Shown here piece by piece: positions 32,656 through 42,612 of a DNA stretch of 64,000 bases. Position 1 is the stretch's first letter; each line of letters starts with the position of its first letter. The notes beneath the pieces were generated by a model that was not told where the DNA came from, ran no database searches, and saw only the letters and a list, made by a program, of their open reading frames with translations. This DNA is from G965215045 sp965215045 (GTDB taxonomy: Bacteria > Pseudomonadota > Gammaproteobacteria > JABABF01), in the NCBI GenBank assembly GCA_965215045.1, contig OZ244031.1, positions 620,001 to 684,000 on the forward strand, in the 5' to 3' direction. The position numbers and the translations under genes are program-made.

Positions 32656-35143
32656 ACCACACCAGGCCAAAACCCAGGGAATAACGAAATTCCCCGGCAT
32701 CAAAATCCTGGCACCCGAGCTGGGTGGCACCGCAGCCGGTATCAAAAACATTGCCGATGTCGAAGAAAAAACCACTGCGCACCGTGCGCGGGTCGGGCAC
32801 GAACGGCAGGGCGAACAACAATTCGACATTGCCGACCACCGAGAAGTTGCCGCCGAAGGGGTCGGGTTCATCCGTGAAAAACACCTGTTCCGTCGCCAAC
32901 CGGTCTTCCCCGTGATAGCGCAGGTACGCCTCCCTGGGCGGCGTGCCCGGGTCGCTGTCATCGTCGATGCGAATGGTCTGGTAACGCAGGGCGGGCGTAC
33001 TGCGAGGCCCCAGGGTACTGGTTTCATAACCGCGCACCGTGTTTTGACCGCCGGCAAAAAAGTTTTCATAAAAAGGCAGTCTCTCCGTATCGCCATAACC
33101 GTCGCCGTAACGCAGGGCGGCTTTCAGGCGCAGGGTAAAAGTTTGATTGAGGGGACGAAAGTAGTCGACGGAGTAATGCAGCTTGTAATATTCCAGGTCG
33201 CTGCCGGGCAGGCTCCATTCCATGGAAAAGTTTTGTTCGTAGCCCCGGTTCGCGAGTTGTCCGCGATTGAGGCGGTACTGTCTCCAACTGAGATTGAACA
33301 ACCAGTTTTCGTAGTCCTCACCGTGCTCATCGAGAAACCCCGGCTCCGGGTACAGCAGCAGGGGATCATTTTCCCGCAGCAGGGCCAGGCTGGTACAAAA
33401 ACCCCGGGCGTCGAGTTCGCAATAGTACGGTTGCAAGTCGGAGTACGGCAGCGGCGAACGCCGGATCTCCCGCACCGGGGCCGTGCCGGAGATAATTTCC
33501 GTGGTGGAATAGCCGATGGCGAAACTCAGCTGCTCCGTCTCGCTGATCGGGTAACCAAAGCCCAGGCTGACGCCGCTGCCCGTGGTGGCGTAGCGGGTGA
33601 TGCTGATCTCGTCCAGGTCGCGCTCCTGGTGATAAATATCCAGGCTCTGGCTGACGCCATCGCGGGTGAAATAAGGATTGAACAGGCGCACGCCGTACAC
33701 CGAGCTGGCACGGTTCTCGCGCAAGTCGATGCGTACCGTGCGCCCGGTGCCAAAAAAATTGCGCCGCTCCAGGAGAAAACGGTACAAAAGGTTATAGGTC
33801 TCGCTGTACCCCAGGCTGAATTGCAGGCTGCCGGAAAATTCCTCCTCGGCCTCCACCACCACGTCCACCTCGTCCTCGCTGCCCGGTACGGGCAGCGTAT
33901 CCACCTCCACGCCGCGAAAAAATCCCAGCCGCTCCAGGCGCAGGCGGGAGGCGTCGATCGCCTGGCGGGAAGCCGGTGCCCCTTCCATCTGCCGCATCTC
34001 GCGCCGCAGGACCGCATCGTCCGTACCGTGGTGCCCGGTGAATTCAATGCGCCGCACGTAGGTGCGGGGCCCCGGCTCGCAGAAAAAACGCAGCCTGACA
34101 CTGTGTTCTTCATCGTCGATTTCCGGGACGCCGCGCACCTCCGCATCAAAATACCCCGCGTTGTTGAACACCGCCTTGAGCAACTCCTCGGTGCCGGTCA
34201 CCGCCTGCTCGGAATACAGCTCCCCCTCGCGGGCGCGCAGGAATCTCTGCAGCGTTTCCCGCGGCAGTACCGTCGTGCCGCTGACCGTCACTTTCTCCAC
34301 GGTGTACACCTCGCCCTCCGCAACGACAATATTGACGTACACGCTGCGGCGATCGGGGGTGACCGAGACCTGCGCCGAGGGAATGGAAAAACGCGCATAT
34401 CCCCGGTTGCGGTAACGCGCCTCCAGCCGTTCCAGGTCAGAACCCAGGGTCTCCCGCGAGTATTGCCCGCGCTTGGACAGGAAAGAAAAACCGCTGGCGG
34501 TGCGGCTTTCAAAATCTTCCAGCAGTTCCCGGTCGCTGAACACCGTGTTACCGATAATGCTGATGCGGCGAATGCGGGCCGGGCGTCCTTCATCGATCAT
34601 TAATTCGATAGCGACCCGGTTGCGCGGTTGCTCCTCGATCTCGGCGCGCACGTCTGAATCATACCGCCCGCGCGAGGAGTACTGCCGGCGCAGTTCCTGG
34701 CGGATGCCCTCCAGGGTGGCGCGCTTGAGTACTTGCCCGGCGGCGATGCCCGCGTCATTCAAACCTTCCAGCAGGTCCTCGGTCTTGATCGCCTGGTTGC
34801 CGCTGATCGTGATCTCGCTGATAAAGGGCCGTTCCTCCAGTTGTAAAACCAGCACGTTGCCATCGCGCTTGAGGCGCACGTCGTTGAAGTTGCCGGTGGC
34901 GAACACCGCGCGGATTATCTCGCGCAGTTTTCCCGCGCTGGTGCGCTCCCCCACCCCGAGCGGCAGCACCGAGAACACGGCGCCGGCGGAAACGCGCTGC
35001 AGGCCCTCGAGGCGAATGTCCTCGACCACGAAATCCTCGGCCAGGGCGACAGGGGGTGCCAGGGACAGGAGCAGGCACACGAGTGCCACAACTTGAACCC
35101 GGCGCACCGTTCCACCTCCTGCGACCAGGCCTCGCACACGCAT
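32546..35143 (-). CDS. bamA: outer membrane protein assembly factor BamA
   Basis: 865 residues from ATG 35143, 13 bp after rseP. A signal peptide (hydrophobic stretch VVALVCLLLSLAPPVALA) precedes five POTRA domains and a 16-strand Omp85 barrel that ends in Phe (FSLGTGFGF), the usual C-terminal signal. The core of the BAM machine that folds outer-membrane proteins. It is longer than E. coli BamA (810), mostly in extracellular loops with inserts such as the one with two Cys near the middle of the barrel. The C-terminal coding end is duplicated downstream. Confidence 0.97.
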   Translation of the reverse strand: MRVRGLVAGGGTVRRVQVVALVCLLLSLAPPVALAEDFVVEDIRLEGLQRVSAGAVFSVLPLGVGERTSAGKLREIIRAVFATGNFNDVRLKRDGNVLVLQLEERPFISEITISGNQAIKTEDLLEGLNDAGIAAGQVLKRATLEGIRQELRRQYSSRGRYDSDVRAEIEEQPRNRVAIELMIDEGRPARIRRISIIGNTVFSDRELLEDFESRTASGFSFLSKRGQYSRETLGSDLERLEARYRNRGYARFSIPSAQVSVTPDRRSVYVNIVVAEGEVYTVEKVTVSGTTVLPRETLQRFLRAREGELYSEQAVTGTEELLKAVFNNAGYFDAEVRGVPEIDDEEHSVRLRFFCEPGPRTYVRRIEFTGHHGTDDAVLRREMRQMEGAPASRQAIDASRLRLERLGFFRGVEVDTLPVPGSEDEVDVVVEAEEEFSGSLQFSLGYSETYNLLYRFLLERRNFFGTGRTVRIDLRENRASSVYGVRLFNPYFTRDGVSQSLDIYHQERDLDEISITRYATTGSGVSLGFGYPISETEQLSFAIGYSTTEIISGTAPVREIRRSPLPYSDLQPYYCELDARGFCTSLALLRENDPLLLYPEPGFLDEHGEDYENWLFNLSWRQYRLNRGQLANRGYEQNFSMEWSLPGSDLEYYKLHYSVDYFRPLNQTFTLRLKAALRYGDGYGDTERLPFYENFFAGGQNTVRGYETSTLGPRSTPALRYQTIRIDDDSDPGTPPREAYLRYHGEDRLATEQVFFTDEPDPFGGNFSVVGNVELLFALPFVPDPRTVRSGFFFDIGNVFDTGCGATQLGCQDFDAGEFRYSLGFGLVWLTALGPLRFNFARPFNSADYDEEDTFEFSLGTGFGF

Positions 35144-35156
35144 GCAGCGGCCAGCC

Positions 35157-36518
35157 TCAGAGGCGGGCGAGGTCATTGTAAATGGCGAAAATCATGATGC
35201 AGGCAAGAATCAGGGCGCCCACCAACATGCCCCAGACCTGGAGTCTCTTCGGTGCCGGCCGGCCGCGCAAGGCTTCGAAACCCAGGTAGCCCAGGTGCCC
35301 GCCGTCCAACAGGGGAATGGGCAGCAGGTTGATGATGCCCAGGTTGAGACTGATCAGTGCCATGAGTTCGAACCAGCGGCGCCACCCGGCTTCTGCGGCC
35401 TCGCCCGTGACCTTGACAATGGTGATCGGTCCGCTCAGGTGTTCCCTGGACAGGGCACCGGTGACCAGCTTGCCCAGTGCCTCCATGGTGAACAACGTCA
35501 GGTCGAGGGTGCGCTCCAGGGCGGCACCCAGGGCGGGCAGCGGAGAGCGCCGCCGGAATTCAACGCCCGGGGCAGAGTCCGGGTCCTGGTGCAGTGCGAC
35601 GCCGATACGGCCGACCGACCCACCCCCGCTCGGCACCGCCTCGGGCGTGACATACAGCTGCAACTCCCGGTCATCGCGCAAGACCCGCATTTCGATTTCC
35701 TGCCCGGGCCGATTCTGCAGGATGCTCACCCAGTCCGTCCAGTTCGAAATCTTCTGGTAGTCGGTGTACAGAACCAGGTCACCCGGGCGCAGACCGGCGC
35801 GCTGGGCCGGGCTGCCGGACATCACCTCACCGATGCGCGCCGGGATGGATACCCGCGGCATGATGCCCAGGAGTTCCAGCAGGTTGTCTCGCTCATCGAG
35901 TTCACTGAGCCAGTGCTCCACCTGCACCTGGGCAAGCTGCTCCATCCCGGCGTCCGGGGCCTGCAAGCCGAGCTCGATGACACCGCTGTCACCCAGGCGC
36001 AACAGCAGTTGCAGCTTCACGTCCCGCCAGCTGTCCACCCGCTTGCCGTCCACGCTGAGCACCCGTTGCCCGGCGACCACGCCGGCCCTGCCGGCCGGGG
36101 AATCCGGCTGCACGCCGTCGACCAGCAACAGCGTACTGGGCATCCCCGCCATGAACAGCCCCCAGTAGACCAGGATGGTAAACAGGATGTTGATCAGCGG
36201 TCCCGCCGCCACGATCGCCGCCCGCTGCGCCACGCTCTTGTTGGCAAAAGAATAGGGTTGCAGGGAAGCGGGAATGTCGACCCCGCCGCCCCCCTCCCCG
36301 ACCATGCTCACGTAACCGCCCAGCGGAATCGGCGCCACGCAAAATTCCGTGCCGTACCTGTCTTCAAAGGAAAACAGGGGTTTGCCGAAACCGACGGAAA
36401 AACGCAGCACCGATACCCGGCAGCGCCGGGCCACCCAGAAATGGCCGAATTCGTGCACGACGACGACCAGGCTCAGGGAGACCAGCCCCAGTATCGTGAT
36501 ATAGATTATGTTTTCCAT
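35157..36518 (-). CDS. rseP: RIP zinc metalloprotease RseP
   Basis: 453 residues. Site-2 protease that releases sigma-E by cutting RseA in the membrane. The zinc motif HEFGH is at 22-26 in the first membrane segment; two PDZ domains lie in the middle; the second zinc motif LLDGGHL is near the C-terminal membrane segments. Its neighbours dxr, cdsA and bamA are the conserved set. Confidence 0.96.
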   Translation of the reverse strand: MENIIYITILGLVSLSLVVVVHEFGHFWVARRCRVSVLRFSVGFGKPLFSFEDRYGTEFCVAPIPLGGYVSMVGEGGGGVDIPASLQPYSFANKSVAQRAAIVAAGPLINILFTILVYWGLFMAGMPSTLLLVDGVQPDSPAGRAGVVAGQRVLSVDGKRVDSWRDVKLQLLLRLGDSGVIELGLQAPDAGMEQLAQVQVEHWLSELDERDNLLELLGIMPRVSIPARIGEVMSGSPAQRAGLRPGDLVLYTDYQKISNWTDWVSILQNRPGQEIEMRVLRDDRELQLYVTPEAVPSGGGSVGRIGVALHQDPDSAPGVEFRRRSPLPALGAALERTLDLTLFTMEALGKLVTGALSREHLSGPITIVKVTGEAAEAGWRRWFELMALISLNLGIINLLPIPLLDGGHLGYLGFEALRGRPAPKRLQVWGMLVGALILACIMIFAIYNDLARL

Positions 36519-36617
36519 GGTGCCCTCTTGATCTCGATCCGTTTTTCCATGCGTTGCGGCACTCCGGCCAGGGCACTCTTCCCAAGCGCTGCGGATGCCA
36601 CGTGACTCCGGCGGTGC

Positions 36618-36623
36618 ATTATA
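36618..36623 (-). promoter_or_regulatory. probable -10 box upstream of rseP-bamA
   Basis: A perfect TATAAT on the minus strand follows a T-run in the 159-bp dxr-rseP gap, about 100 bp before rseP. No good -35 hexamer at 16-18 bp and no sigma-E consensus were found. Confidence 0.4.
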
Positions 36624-36677
36624 TAAAAAATTTCCCGTTTGTATTGTGCCGCTGCGCCAAAACCCCGGGGCACCAGT

Positions 36678-37856
36678 TCATCGCCGACGCTGCCGCAAGC
36701 CCTCCTGTGCCAGGCGCCGGCTTTCGGCGTCCACCGCCTCCACCTCGGACAGGTTTTGCGGTGCCCGGCCACTCACTGCGGCCAGGCCGCACTCCACGAT
36801 CGCCGGGATGCCGGTAAATTCCAGGCGTCCGGATAAAAAAGCCTCCACCGCCACCTCGTTGGCGGCGTTCAGGGCGGTCGGAGAATCCCCCCCGACCCGG
36901 CCGGCTTCCATGGCCAGGCCCAGGCAGGGAAAACGCTGCAAGGAGGGTGCCTCGAATTCCAGGCGTCCCAACTGTGCCAGGTCCAGCGGTGCAATGCCCG
37001 ATGCCATGCGCTTGGGCCAGGCCAGCGCGGCCGCCAGCGGCAGGCGCATGTCCGGGTTCGCCAGCTGCGCCAGCACCGAACCGTCGCCAAACTCCACCAG
37101 GGCATGCAGGATGCTCTGCGGATGAATGAGAATTTCCACTTGTTCGGGTGCCAGCTCAAACAGGCGCCGGGCCTCGATCCATTCCAGTCCCTTGTTCATC
37201 AGGGTCGCCGAGTCGACGGAAATCTTCGCCCCCATGTCCCAGGTGGGATGCGCACAGGCCTGCTCCGGGGTGACTGCGGCGAGCTCAGAAAGGGGCAGGG
37301 TGCGCAGGGGGCCGCCCGAGGCGGTCAGCACGACGCGCCGCAGGTCAGACGGCACCTTGCCCCGCGGCAGACACTGGAATACCGCACTGTGTTCGCTGTC
37401 CACCGGCAGCAGTTCCGCCCCGCCCTCGGCGACGGCGCGCATCAGGATGTCGCCGCCGGAAACCACGGCCTCCTTGTTCGCCAGCAGGATTCTCTTCCCC
37501 GCCCCGGCGGCGGCCAGCGTCGAGGGCAGGCCCGCCAGGCCGACAATCGCCGCCAGCACGATGTCCGCCTCCTCGTGTGCGGCGATGGCACACAACTCTT
37601 CCGCCCCCGCCAGCACCCGGACATCGGTACCCGCGCGCGCAAGGCCCGCCTCGAGTTCGGCGGCGGCGGCGGCGGAATGCATGACGGCATAAGACGGTGC
37701 GTGTTCCAGGCACAGGCGCAACATCTTGCGGGTGTTCTGCCGCGCCGCCAGGGCGAACACCCGGTAACGTTTGCGGTGCTGTGCCAGCAGTTGCAGGGCA
37801 CTGTCACCGATCGAGCCGGTGGCACCCAGGATGACCACGTTGTTGCGCTTTTTCAC
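36678..37856 (-). CDS. dxr: 1-deoxy-D-xylulose 5-phosphate reductoisomerase
   Basis: 392 residues. NADPH loop GATGSIG at 10-16, the metal and substrate motif in LPVDSEHSAVFQ, and SVDSATLMNKGLEWIEA are characteristic. First committed step of the MEP isoprenoid pathway, feeding undecaprenyl phosphate made by the neighbouring uppS. The start overlaps the cdsA stop by 4 bp. Confidence 0.97.
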   Translation of the reverse strand: MKKRNNVVILGATGSIGDSALQLLAQHRKRYRVFALAARQNTRKMLRLCLEHAPSYAVMHSAAAAAELEAGLARAGTDVRVLAGAEELCAIAAHEEADIVLAAIVGLAGLPSTLAAAGAGKRILLANKEAVVSGGDILMRAVAEGGAELLPVDSEHSAVFQCLPRGKVPSDLRRVVLTASGGPLRTLPLSELAAVTPEQACAHPTWDMGAKISVDSATLMNKGLEWIEARRLFELAPEQVEILIHPQSILHALVEFGDGSVLAQLANPDMRLPLAAALAWPKRMASGIAPLDLAQLGRLEFEAPSLQRFPCLGLAMEAGRVGGDSPTALNAANEVAVEAFLSGRLEFTGIPAIVECGLAAVSGRAPQNLSEVEAVDAESRRLAQEGLRQRRR

Positions 37857-38635
37857 AACAATCGCCAGCAGGCGAAGAAGACCGGTGCCGCGGCGCAGAG
37901 GCTGTCAATGCGGTCCAGGATGCCGCCGTGCCCGGCCAACAGGACACCGCTGTCCTTGACGCCCGCCCGGCGTTTGAACAGGCTCTCCAGCAGGTCTCCC
38001 AACACCGCGGCGAAGGCCGCGGCGGCACCGGCCAGGGCCAGGCGCGGCCCCTGGTCCGAGAATGGCACCGTGACGGCGAGCAGCACCAGGGCGCAGAGGA
38101 TGCCGCCCCAGAAACCGGCGCGGGTCTTGCCCGGGCTGATCCGGGGCAGTAGCGGAGTCCGTCCCAGCAGGCTGCCGATCCGCCAGGCACCGACATCCAC
38201 CAGTGCCACCAGGAACACCAGGAAAGCCAGCGGCAGCACGGTCGCTTCATTGCGCAGTGCCAGCAGCGCGGCATACGCCGGTGCCAGGACCGCCACACCC
38301 GCCAGGCAACACGGGGCCGCGTGCTCCCATAAGCCCGCGCCCCTGGGGTAACGCAATACCCACCACAGCGCGGCACCCCACCAGGCAAGGGCGAGAACAC
38401 TGAGAGTAACCGCGGCCGCATCTCCCGCTTGCCAGAGCAGCAACAGCCCCGCGCCCACGGCCAGGGCGTAGGGCAGGCGCCAGCACTGCAAGGAGCTGAG
38501 ACCGCCCCATTCCCAGGCCGCCAGGCAAAAAACCGTCGTTGCCGCCAGGAAGAAAACCACGGGCGGTGCGATTAACGTCAGCACGAACAGCAACGCCAGC
38601 AGCGACCCGGTCCACCAGCGTCTCGCCTCGCTCAC
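37853..38635 (-). CDS. cdsA: phosphatidate cytidylyltransferase
   Basis: 260 residues with about seven to eight membrane segments. The C-terminal signature of CDP-diacylglycerol synthases is clear: SLFKRRAGVKDSG then GHGGILDRIDSL. Makes CDP-diacylglycerol for all phospholipids. Overlaps both neighbours by 4 bp (uppS stop, dxr start). Confidence 0.95.
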   Translation of the reverse strand: MSEARRWWTGSLLALLFVLTLIAPPVVFFLAATTVFCLAAWEWGGLSSLQCWRLPYALAVGAGLLLLWQAGDAAAVTLSVLALAWWGAALWWVLRYPRGAGLWEHAAPCCLAGVAVLAPAYAALLALRNEATVLPLAFLVFLVALVDVGAWRIGSLLGRTPLLPRISPGKTRAGFWGGILCALVLLAVTVPFSDQGPRLALAGAAAAFAAVLGDLLESLFKRRAGVKDSGVLLAGHGGILDRIDSLCAAAPVFFACWRLL

Positions 38636-39378
38636 GACCGGCTCTCGGGACGGCGCCCGAAACGCCGGGGACGCCGGGCATAAGCCTCCATGGCCCGGGT
38701 CAATGCCTGCTCATCAAAATCGGGCCACAGCAAGTCGCTGAAATAAAACTCCGTGTAGGCGAACTGCCACAGGAGAAAATTACTGATGCGCTGCTCGCCG
38801 CCGGTGCGAATGCACAGGTCGGGTTCAGGCAGGTCGGCGATGCACAGCTGTTCGGCGAAGCGGCGTTCGGTGATTTCCGCCGGATCCAGTTGACCCTGCA
38901 CCGCCTGCTCTGCGATGCGTTGCGCAGCGCGCACGATATCCCAACGGCCGCCGTAACCCACGGCCACCACCAGGGTGCGCCCGTTATTTTCGGCGGTCAG
39001 CTGTTCCGCCGCTTCGATCTGCCGGCGCAGGGCGGCACCGAAGGGCTCCAGGTCGCCGATGAAGCGCAGGCGCACCTGCTCCTCGTGCAGGGCCTGCAAT
39101 TCCTGTTGCAGGTACAGGTTCATCAGCGAGAGCAGTCCGCGCACTTCCACCTGCGGACGCTGCCAATTCTCGCTGCTGAATGCAAACAGGGTCAGGACTT
39201 CCACGCCGTGCCGTGCGCAACTGCGCAAGATGGCGCGCGCGGCTTCCGCCCCGGCGCGATGGCCGCGGGATACCGGGAGCTGGCGCTGTTTCGCCCAGCG
39301 GTTGTTGCCGTCCATGATGATGGCCAGGTGCCGTGGTGATGCCGGGGCCTGGTCGGCGGAAGAACCGCGCGCGGGCAT
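38632..39378 (-). CDS. uppS: undecaprenyl diphosphate synthase
   Basis: 248 residues. The cis-prenyltransferase motif IIMDGNNRWAK holds D23; FAFSSENWQRP, GYGGRWDI and LCIRTGGEQRISNFLLWQ complete the family pattern. Builds the C55 carrier for peptidoglycan and surface glycans. Confidence 0.97.
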   Translation of the reverse strand: MPARGSSADQAPASPRHLAIIMDGNNRWAKQRQLPVSRGHRAGAEAARAILRSCARHGVEVLTLFAFSSENWQRPQVEVRGLLSLMNLYLQQELQALHEEQVRLRFIGDLEPFGAALRRQIEAAEQLTAENNGRTLVVAVGYGGRWDIVRAAQRIAEQAVQGQLDPAEITERRFAEQLCIADLPEPDLCIRTGGEQRISNFLLWQFAYTEFYFSDLLWPDFDEQALTRAMEAYARRPRRFGRRPESRS

Positions 39379-39439
39379 CAGCTGCTCCCGGTTCCGTGGG
39401 CGACAAAAAGATGCATGGAATGGAAAACAGCCAGCCGTT

Positions 39440-40000
39440 TCAGACTTCCATGAGTTCGGCTTCTTTCTCCGTCAGAACCTGGTCTATTTCGGCGATGCTG
39501 CGATCGGTAATTTTCTGAACCTGGTCTTCGGCGCGGTGTTCCTCGTCCTCGCCCAGTTCCTTGCTCTTGATCAGTGCCTTCAGCGCGTGATTGGCATCCC
39601 TGCGGATATTGCGCACCGAGACCCGCGCCGTCTCGGCCTCGTGGCGCACCTGGCGCACGAAATCCCGGCGCGTCTCTTCAGTCAACGGCGGCATCGGGAT
39701 CCGTACCACGTCGCCGGAGGCGGTGGGATTCAGACCCAGCTCAGAATTTCGAATCGCGGTTTCGATCGCCGGCAACAGGTTTTTTTCCCAGGGGGCGACC
39801 ACCAGGTTGCGGCCGTCCTCCACGCTGATCCCCGCCAGTTGGTTGAGCGGCGTATCGGCACCGTAATAATCGACGTGGATGCCGTCGAGCAGGCTGGGGT
39901 GCGGACGGCCGGTGCGCACCTTGTTAAAGTTGAGATGCAGGGCCTCCAGGCTCTTGGCCATGCGGCGTTCCGCGTCTTTTTGAATCTCCTGCACGCTCAT
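39440..40000 (-). CDS. frr: ribosome recycling factor
   Basis: 186 residues, full length for the family. VRTGRPHPSLLDGI near the start and SVRNIRRDANHALK in the second helix are typical. Splits post-termination ribosomes with EF-G. It follows tsf after only 36 bp; pyrH, which sits between tsf and frr in almost all Gammaproteobacteria, is missing from this slot. Confidence 0.97.
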   Translation of the reverse strand: MSVQEIQKDAERRMAKSLEALHLNFNKVRTGRPHPSLLDGIHVDYYGADTPLNQLAGISVEDGRNLVVAPWEKNLLPAIETAIRNSELGLNPTASGDVVRIPMPPLTEETRRDFVRQVRHEAETARVSVRNIRRDANHALKALIKSKELGEDEEHRAEDQVQKITDRSIAEIDQVLTEKEAELMEV

Positions 40001-40036
40001 CCCGGCCGCTTCCCGTAATTTCCGCCCGCTGCCCGA

Positions 40037-40891
40037 TTAATGTGCCGCCGGCCCGGCAGGAGCGGTCTCTTCCCGCTCCAGGGGCTCGCCGACGGCATAA
40101 CGCACGAAGGATTGCACCTGGGCACCTTGCTGCTGCACCAGTTCGCCGACGCTGAGCTCCGGGTCGCGCACGAAAGGCTGCAGCACCAGGCTCTGTTCGG
40201 CGAGAAACTTCTTGAGACGGCCGGCGGCAATTTTCTCTGCGATCGCGGGCGGCTTGCCCTCGGCACCGGCCTGTTCCAGGTACAGCCGTTCCTCGCGCTC
40301 TACGAGTTCGGGCGGCAGCTCTTCGGGTTGGAGTGCCTGCGGTGCCTGGGCGGCGACATGCATGGCGATGTCCCTGGCCAGTTGCGCATCGCCCCCCTGC
40401 ACCGCCACCAGGGTCGCCAGGCGGGAGTTGCCGTGCACGTATGCCGCGAGCTGCGCCTTGTGCGCTTCGAGAACGGCGATGCGCCGCACGCTGATATTCT
40501 CGCCGACCTTTTGCACCAGGGCCTGGCGCTGTTCTTCCAGGGCACCGTCCACGAGCCGCCCCGGGTCTGTCTCCCGTGCCTGGACGGCCCCTGACAGCAC
40601 CTGTTGACAAAAATCGAGAAAGTTCTGGTCGCGGGCGACGAAATCCGTCTCGCAGTTGATTTCAACCAGGATGCCGAAACCCTTGTCTGCAGCCAGCTGC
40701 GCCATGACCGCACCTTCGGCAGTCACCCGCCCGGATTTGCTCGCCGCCTTCAGGCCGCTATTGCGCCGCAACCATTCGACGGCCTGCTCGGGGTCGCCGC
40801 CCGTCTCCACCAGTGCCTGTTTGCAGGTCATCACGCCCAGGCCGGTGCGCTGGCGCAAGTCCCTGACGGCGGCGGCACTGATCTCGCTCAT
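40037..40891 (-). CDS. tsf: elongation factor Ts
   Basis: 284 residues from ATG 40891. VRDLRQRTGLGVMTCKQAL (UBA-like start) and INCETDFVARD (EF-Tu contact) are conserved. Exchanges GDP on EF-Tu. It ends in a short Ala/Pro-rich tail. rpsB lies 61 bp upstream, as usual. Confidence 0.97.
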   Translation of the reverse strand: MSEISAAAVRDLRQRTGLGVMTCKQALVETGGDPEQAVEWLRRNSGLKAASKSGRVTAEGAVMAQLAADKGFGILVEINCETDFVARDQNFLDFCQQVLSGAVQARETDPGRLVDGALEEQRQALVQKVGENISVRRIAVLEAHKAQLAAYVHGNSRLATLVAVQGGDAQLARDIAMHVAAQAPQALQPEELPPELVEREERLYLEQAGAEGKPPAIAEKIAAGRLKKFLAEQSLVLQPFVRDPELSVGELVQQQGAQVQSFVRYAVGEPLEREETAPAGPAAH

Positions 40892-40952
40892 CACCCCGTG
40901 CTCCGCCGCATCAAGGACGGAGAGCAGTAAACTGCACTGCGCGAATGCGCAT

Positions 40953-41651
40953 TCATGTCGCCGTCGTTTCCCGGCCCTCGATGCAGGCGTCGGCGACCAG
41001 TTGCACGTAGAGGCGGATGGAACGAATCGCATCGTCATTGCCGGGGATCACGTAATCGACATCCTGGGGGTCACTGTTGGTGTCGACCACCCCGATCACC
41101 GGGATGCCCAGGCGCGAAGCCTCGCTGACCGCAATGTGCTCGTAACTGATATCGACGACGAACAGGGCATCCGGCAGGCCGGGCATGTCCTTGACGCCGC
41201 CGACATTGCGCTCCAACTTGGCCATTTCCCGCCGCAGGTTTTGCACTTCCTTGCGCGGCAGGCTGGCAAAACCATCCTCCCTGCTGCGCGCCTCCAGGTC
41301 ATGCAGGCGGCGAATGGAATGGCGGATGGTCTTGTAATTGGTCAGCATGCCGCCCAACCAGCGGTGATTGATGTACGGCATTGCCGCGCGCTCGGCCTGT
41401 TCCCGGATCGCCTTCGCCGCCGCGCGTTTCGTACCCACGAAAAGAACGCGCCCACCGGGGCGTGCCGCCACTTCCGCGACGAACTTCAATGCCCGTTCCA
41501 GGGCGGGCAGGGATTTTTCCAGGTCGATAATGTGGATCTTGTTGTGCACGCCGAAAATGTACGGTGCCATTCTCGGATTCCAATAACGGGACTGGTGCCC
41601 GAAGTGCACGCCCGCTTGCAGCAGGTCGCGCAGACTGACTGTGCTGACCAT
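40953..41651 (-). CDS. rpsB: 30S ribosomal protein S2
   Basis: 232 residues. Start LRDLLQAGVHFGHQSRYWNP, RVLFVGTKRAA, YINHRWLGGMLTN and PVIGVVDTNSDP are family landmarks. Forms an operon with tsf. The divergent gap to map is 165 bp. Confidence 0.98.
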   Translation of the reverse strand: MVSTVSLRDLLQAGVHFGHQSRYWNPRMAPYIFGVHNKIHIIDLEKSLPALERALKFVAEVAARPGGRVLFVGTKRAAAKAIREQAERAAMPYINHRWLGGMLTNYKTIRHSIRRLHDLEARSREDGFASLPRKEVQNLRREMAKLERNVGGVKDMPGLPDALFVVDISYEHIAVSEASRLGIPVIGVVDTNSDPQDVDYVIPGNDDAIRSIRLYVQLVADACIEGRETTAT

Positions 41652-41785
41652 GTTTCATCCTCGCCAAGCATCGCTCACGTACCGTGCGGCAACGCCGGTG
41701 AACACACGGCTTGCACGCGCGGACCAAGAAGCGGCGAACCGGGCGAAACTCGCCCGGCGGCGCGAAAGTATACAGCATATCCTCC

Positions 41786-41791
41786 TATAAT
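41786..41791 (+). promoter_or_regulatory. map: probable -10 box for map (divergent from rpsB)
   Basis: A perfect TATAAT lies 25 bp before the map GTG, giving a very short leader. No recognisable -35. On the opposite strand TATACT (41772-41767) could serve rpsB; it too lacks a clear -35. Confidence 0.35.
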
Positions 41792-41816
41792 ACCGCCCTC
41801 CCCAACCGAGAAAAAC

Positions 41817-42608
41817 GTGCCCGTTTCGATTAAAAACGCCGAGGAACTGCAGCGCATGCGCACCGCCGGGCGCCTGGCGGCGGAAGTACTGGAGATGATC
41901 GGCGAACATGTGCGCCCCGGGATCAGCACCGGGGAGCTGGACCGCATCTGTCACGAGCACATTACCACGGTGCAAAAGGCCACGCCCGCTGCGCTCCACT
42001 ACCGCGGCTTCCCGCGCTCGGTCTGCGCCTCGGTCAACCAGACCGTGTGTCATGGCATTCCCTCGGAAAAGAAAATTCTCAAGAAGGGCGACATTCTCAA
42101 TATTGACGTGGCGGTGATCAAGGACGATTTTCACGGCGATACCAGCAAAATGTTTGTCATTGGCAAGGCCGCCGCCCACGCCCGGCGCCTGGTGCAAGTC
42201 ACGCAGGAGGCACTCTATCGCGCCATTGCCCAGGTGCGCCCCGGGGTGCGCCTGGGTGACATCGGCCACCTGATCCAGACGTACGCCGAGAGCAACCACT
42301 ATTCCGTGGTGCGCGATTTCTGCGGCCACGGCATCGGCCGGGCCTTTCATGAAGAACCGCAGGTGTTGCACTATGGAACCCCGGGTTCGGGGCTGCGCCT
42401 CGCCCCGGGGATGACCTTCACCATTGAACCGATGCTGAACTTGGGCACGCACGAAGTGCGGCTGGACCCGCGGGACGGCTGGACCGTGGACACCGCAGAC
42501 GGCAAGCTGTCCGCGCAATGGGAACACACCCTGGCGGTGACCGATGCGGGTTGCGAGGTGCTGACTGCACGCTCCGAGGAAAATTTTCACTGCGCGGCAC
42601 CGGCATGA
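41817..42608 (+). CDS. map: methionine aminopeptidase type I
   Basis: 263 residues from GTG 41817; the much longer open frame upstream is on the strand opposite tsf and rpsB and is spurious. Removes initiator Met. The five metal ligands can be placed in NIDVAVI, HGDTSKM, GHGIGRAFHEEP, TIEPML and QWEHTLAV. Followed 4 bp later by glnD, a pairing found in other Gammaproteobacteria. Confidence 0.97.
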   Translation: MPVSIKNAEELQRMRTAGRLAAEVLEMIGEHVRPGISTGELDRICHEHITTVQKATPAALHYRGFPRSVCASVNQTVCHGIPSEKKILKKGDILNIDVAVIKDDFHGDTSKMFVIGKAAAHARRLVQVTQEALYRAIAQVRPGVRLGDIGHLIQTYAESNHYSVVRDFCGHGIGRAFHEEPQVLHYGTPGSGLRLAPGMTFTIEPMLNLGTHEVRLDPRDGWTVDTADGKLSAQWEHTLAVTDAGCEVLTARSEENFHCAAPA

Positions 42609-42612
42609 TCAG

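Noticed and set aside
40656..41816. Long plus-strand open frame upstream of map
   Set aside because: It runs antisense through tsf and rpsB; only the part from 41817 matches methionine aminopeptidase.
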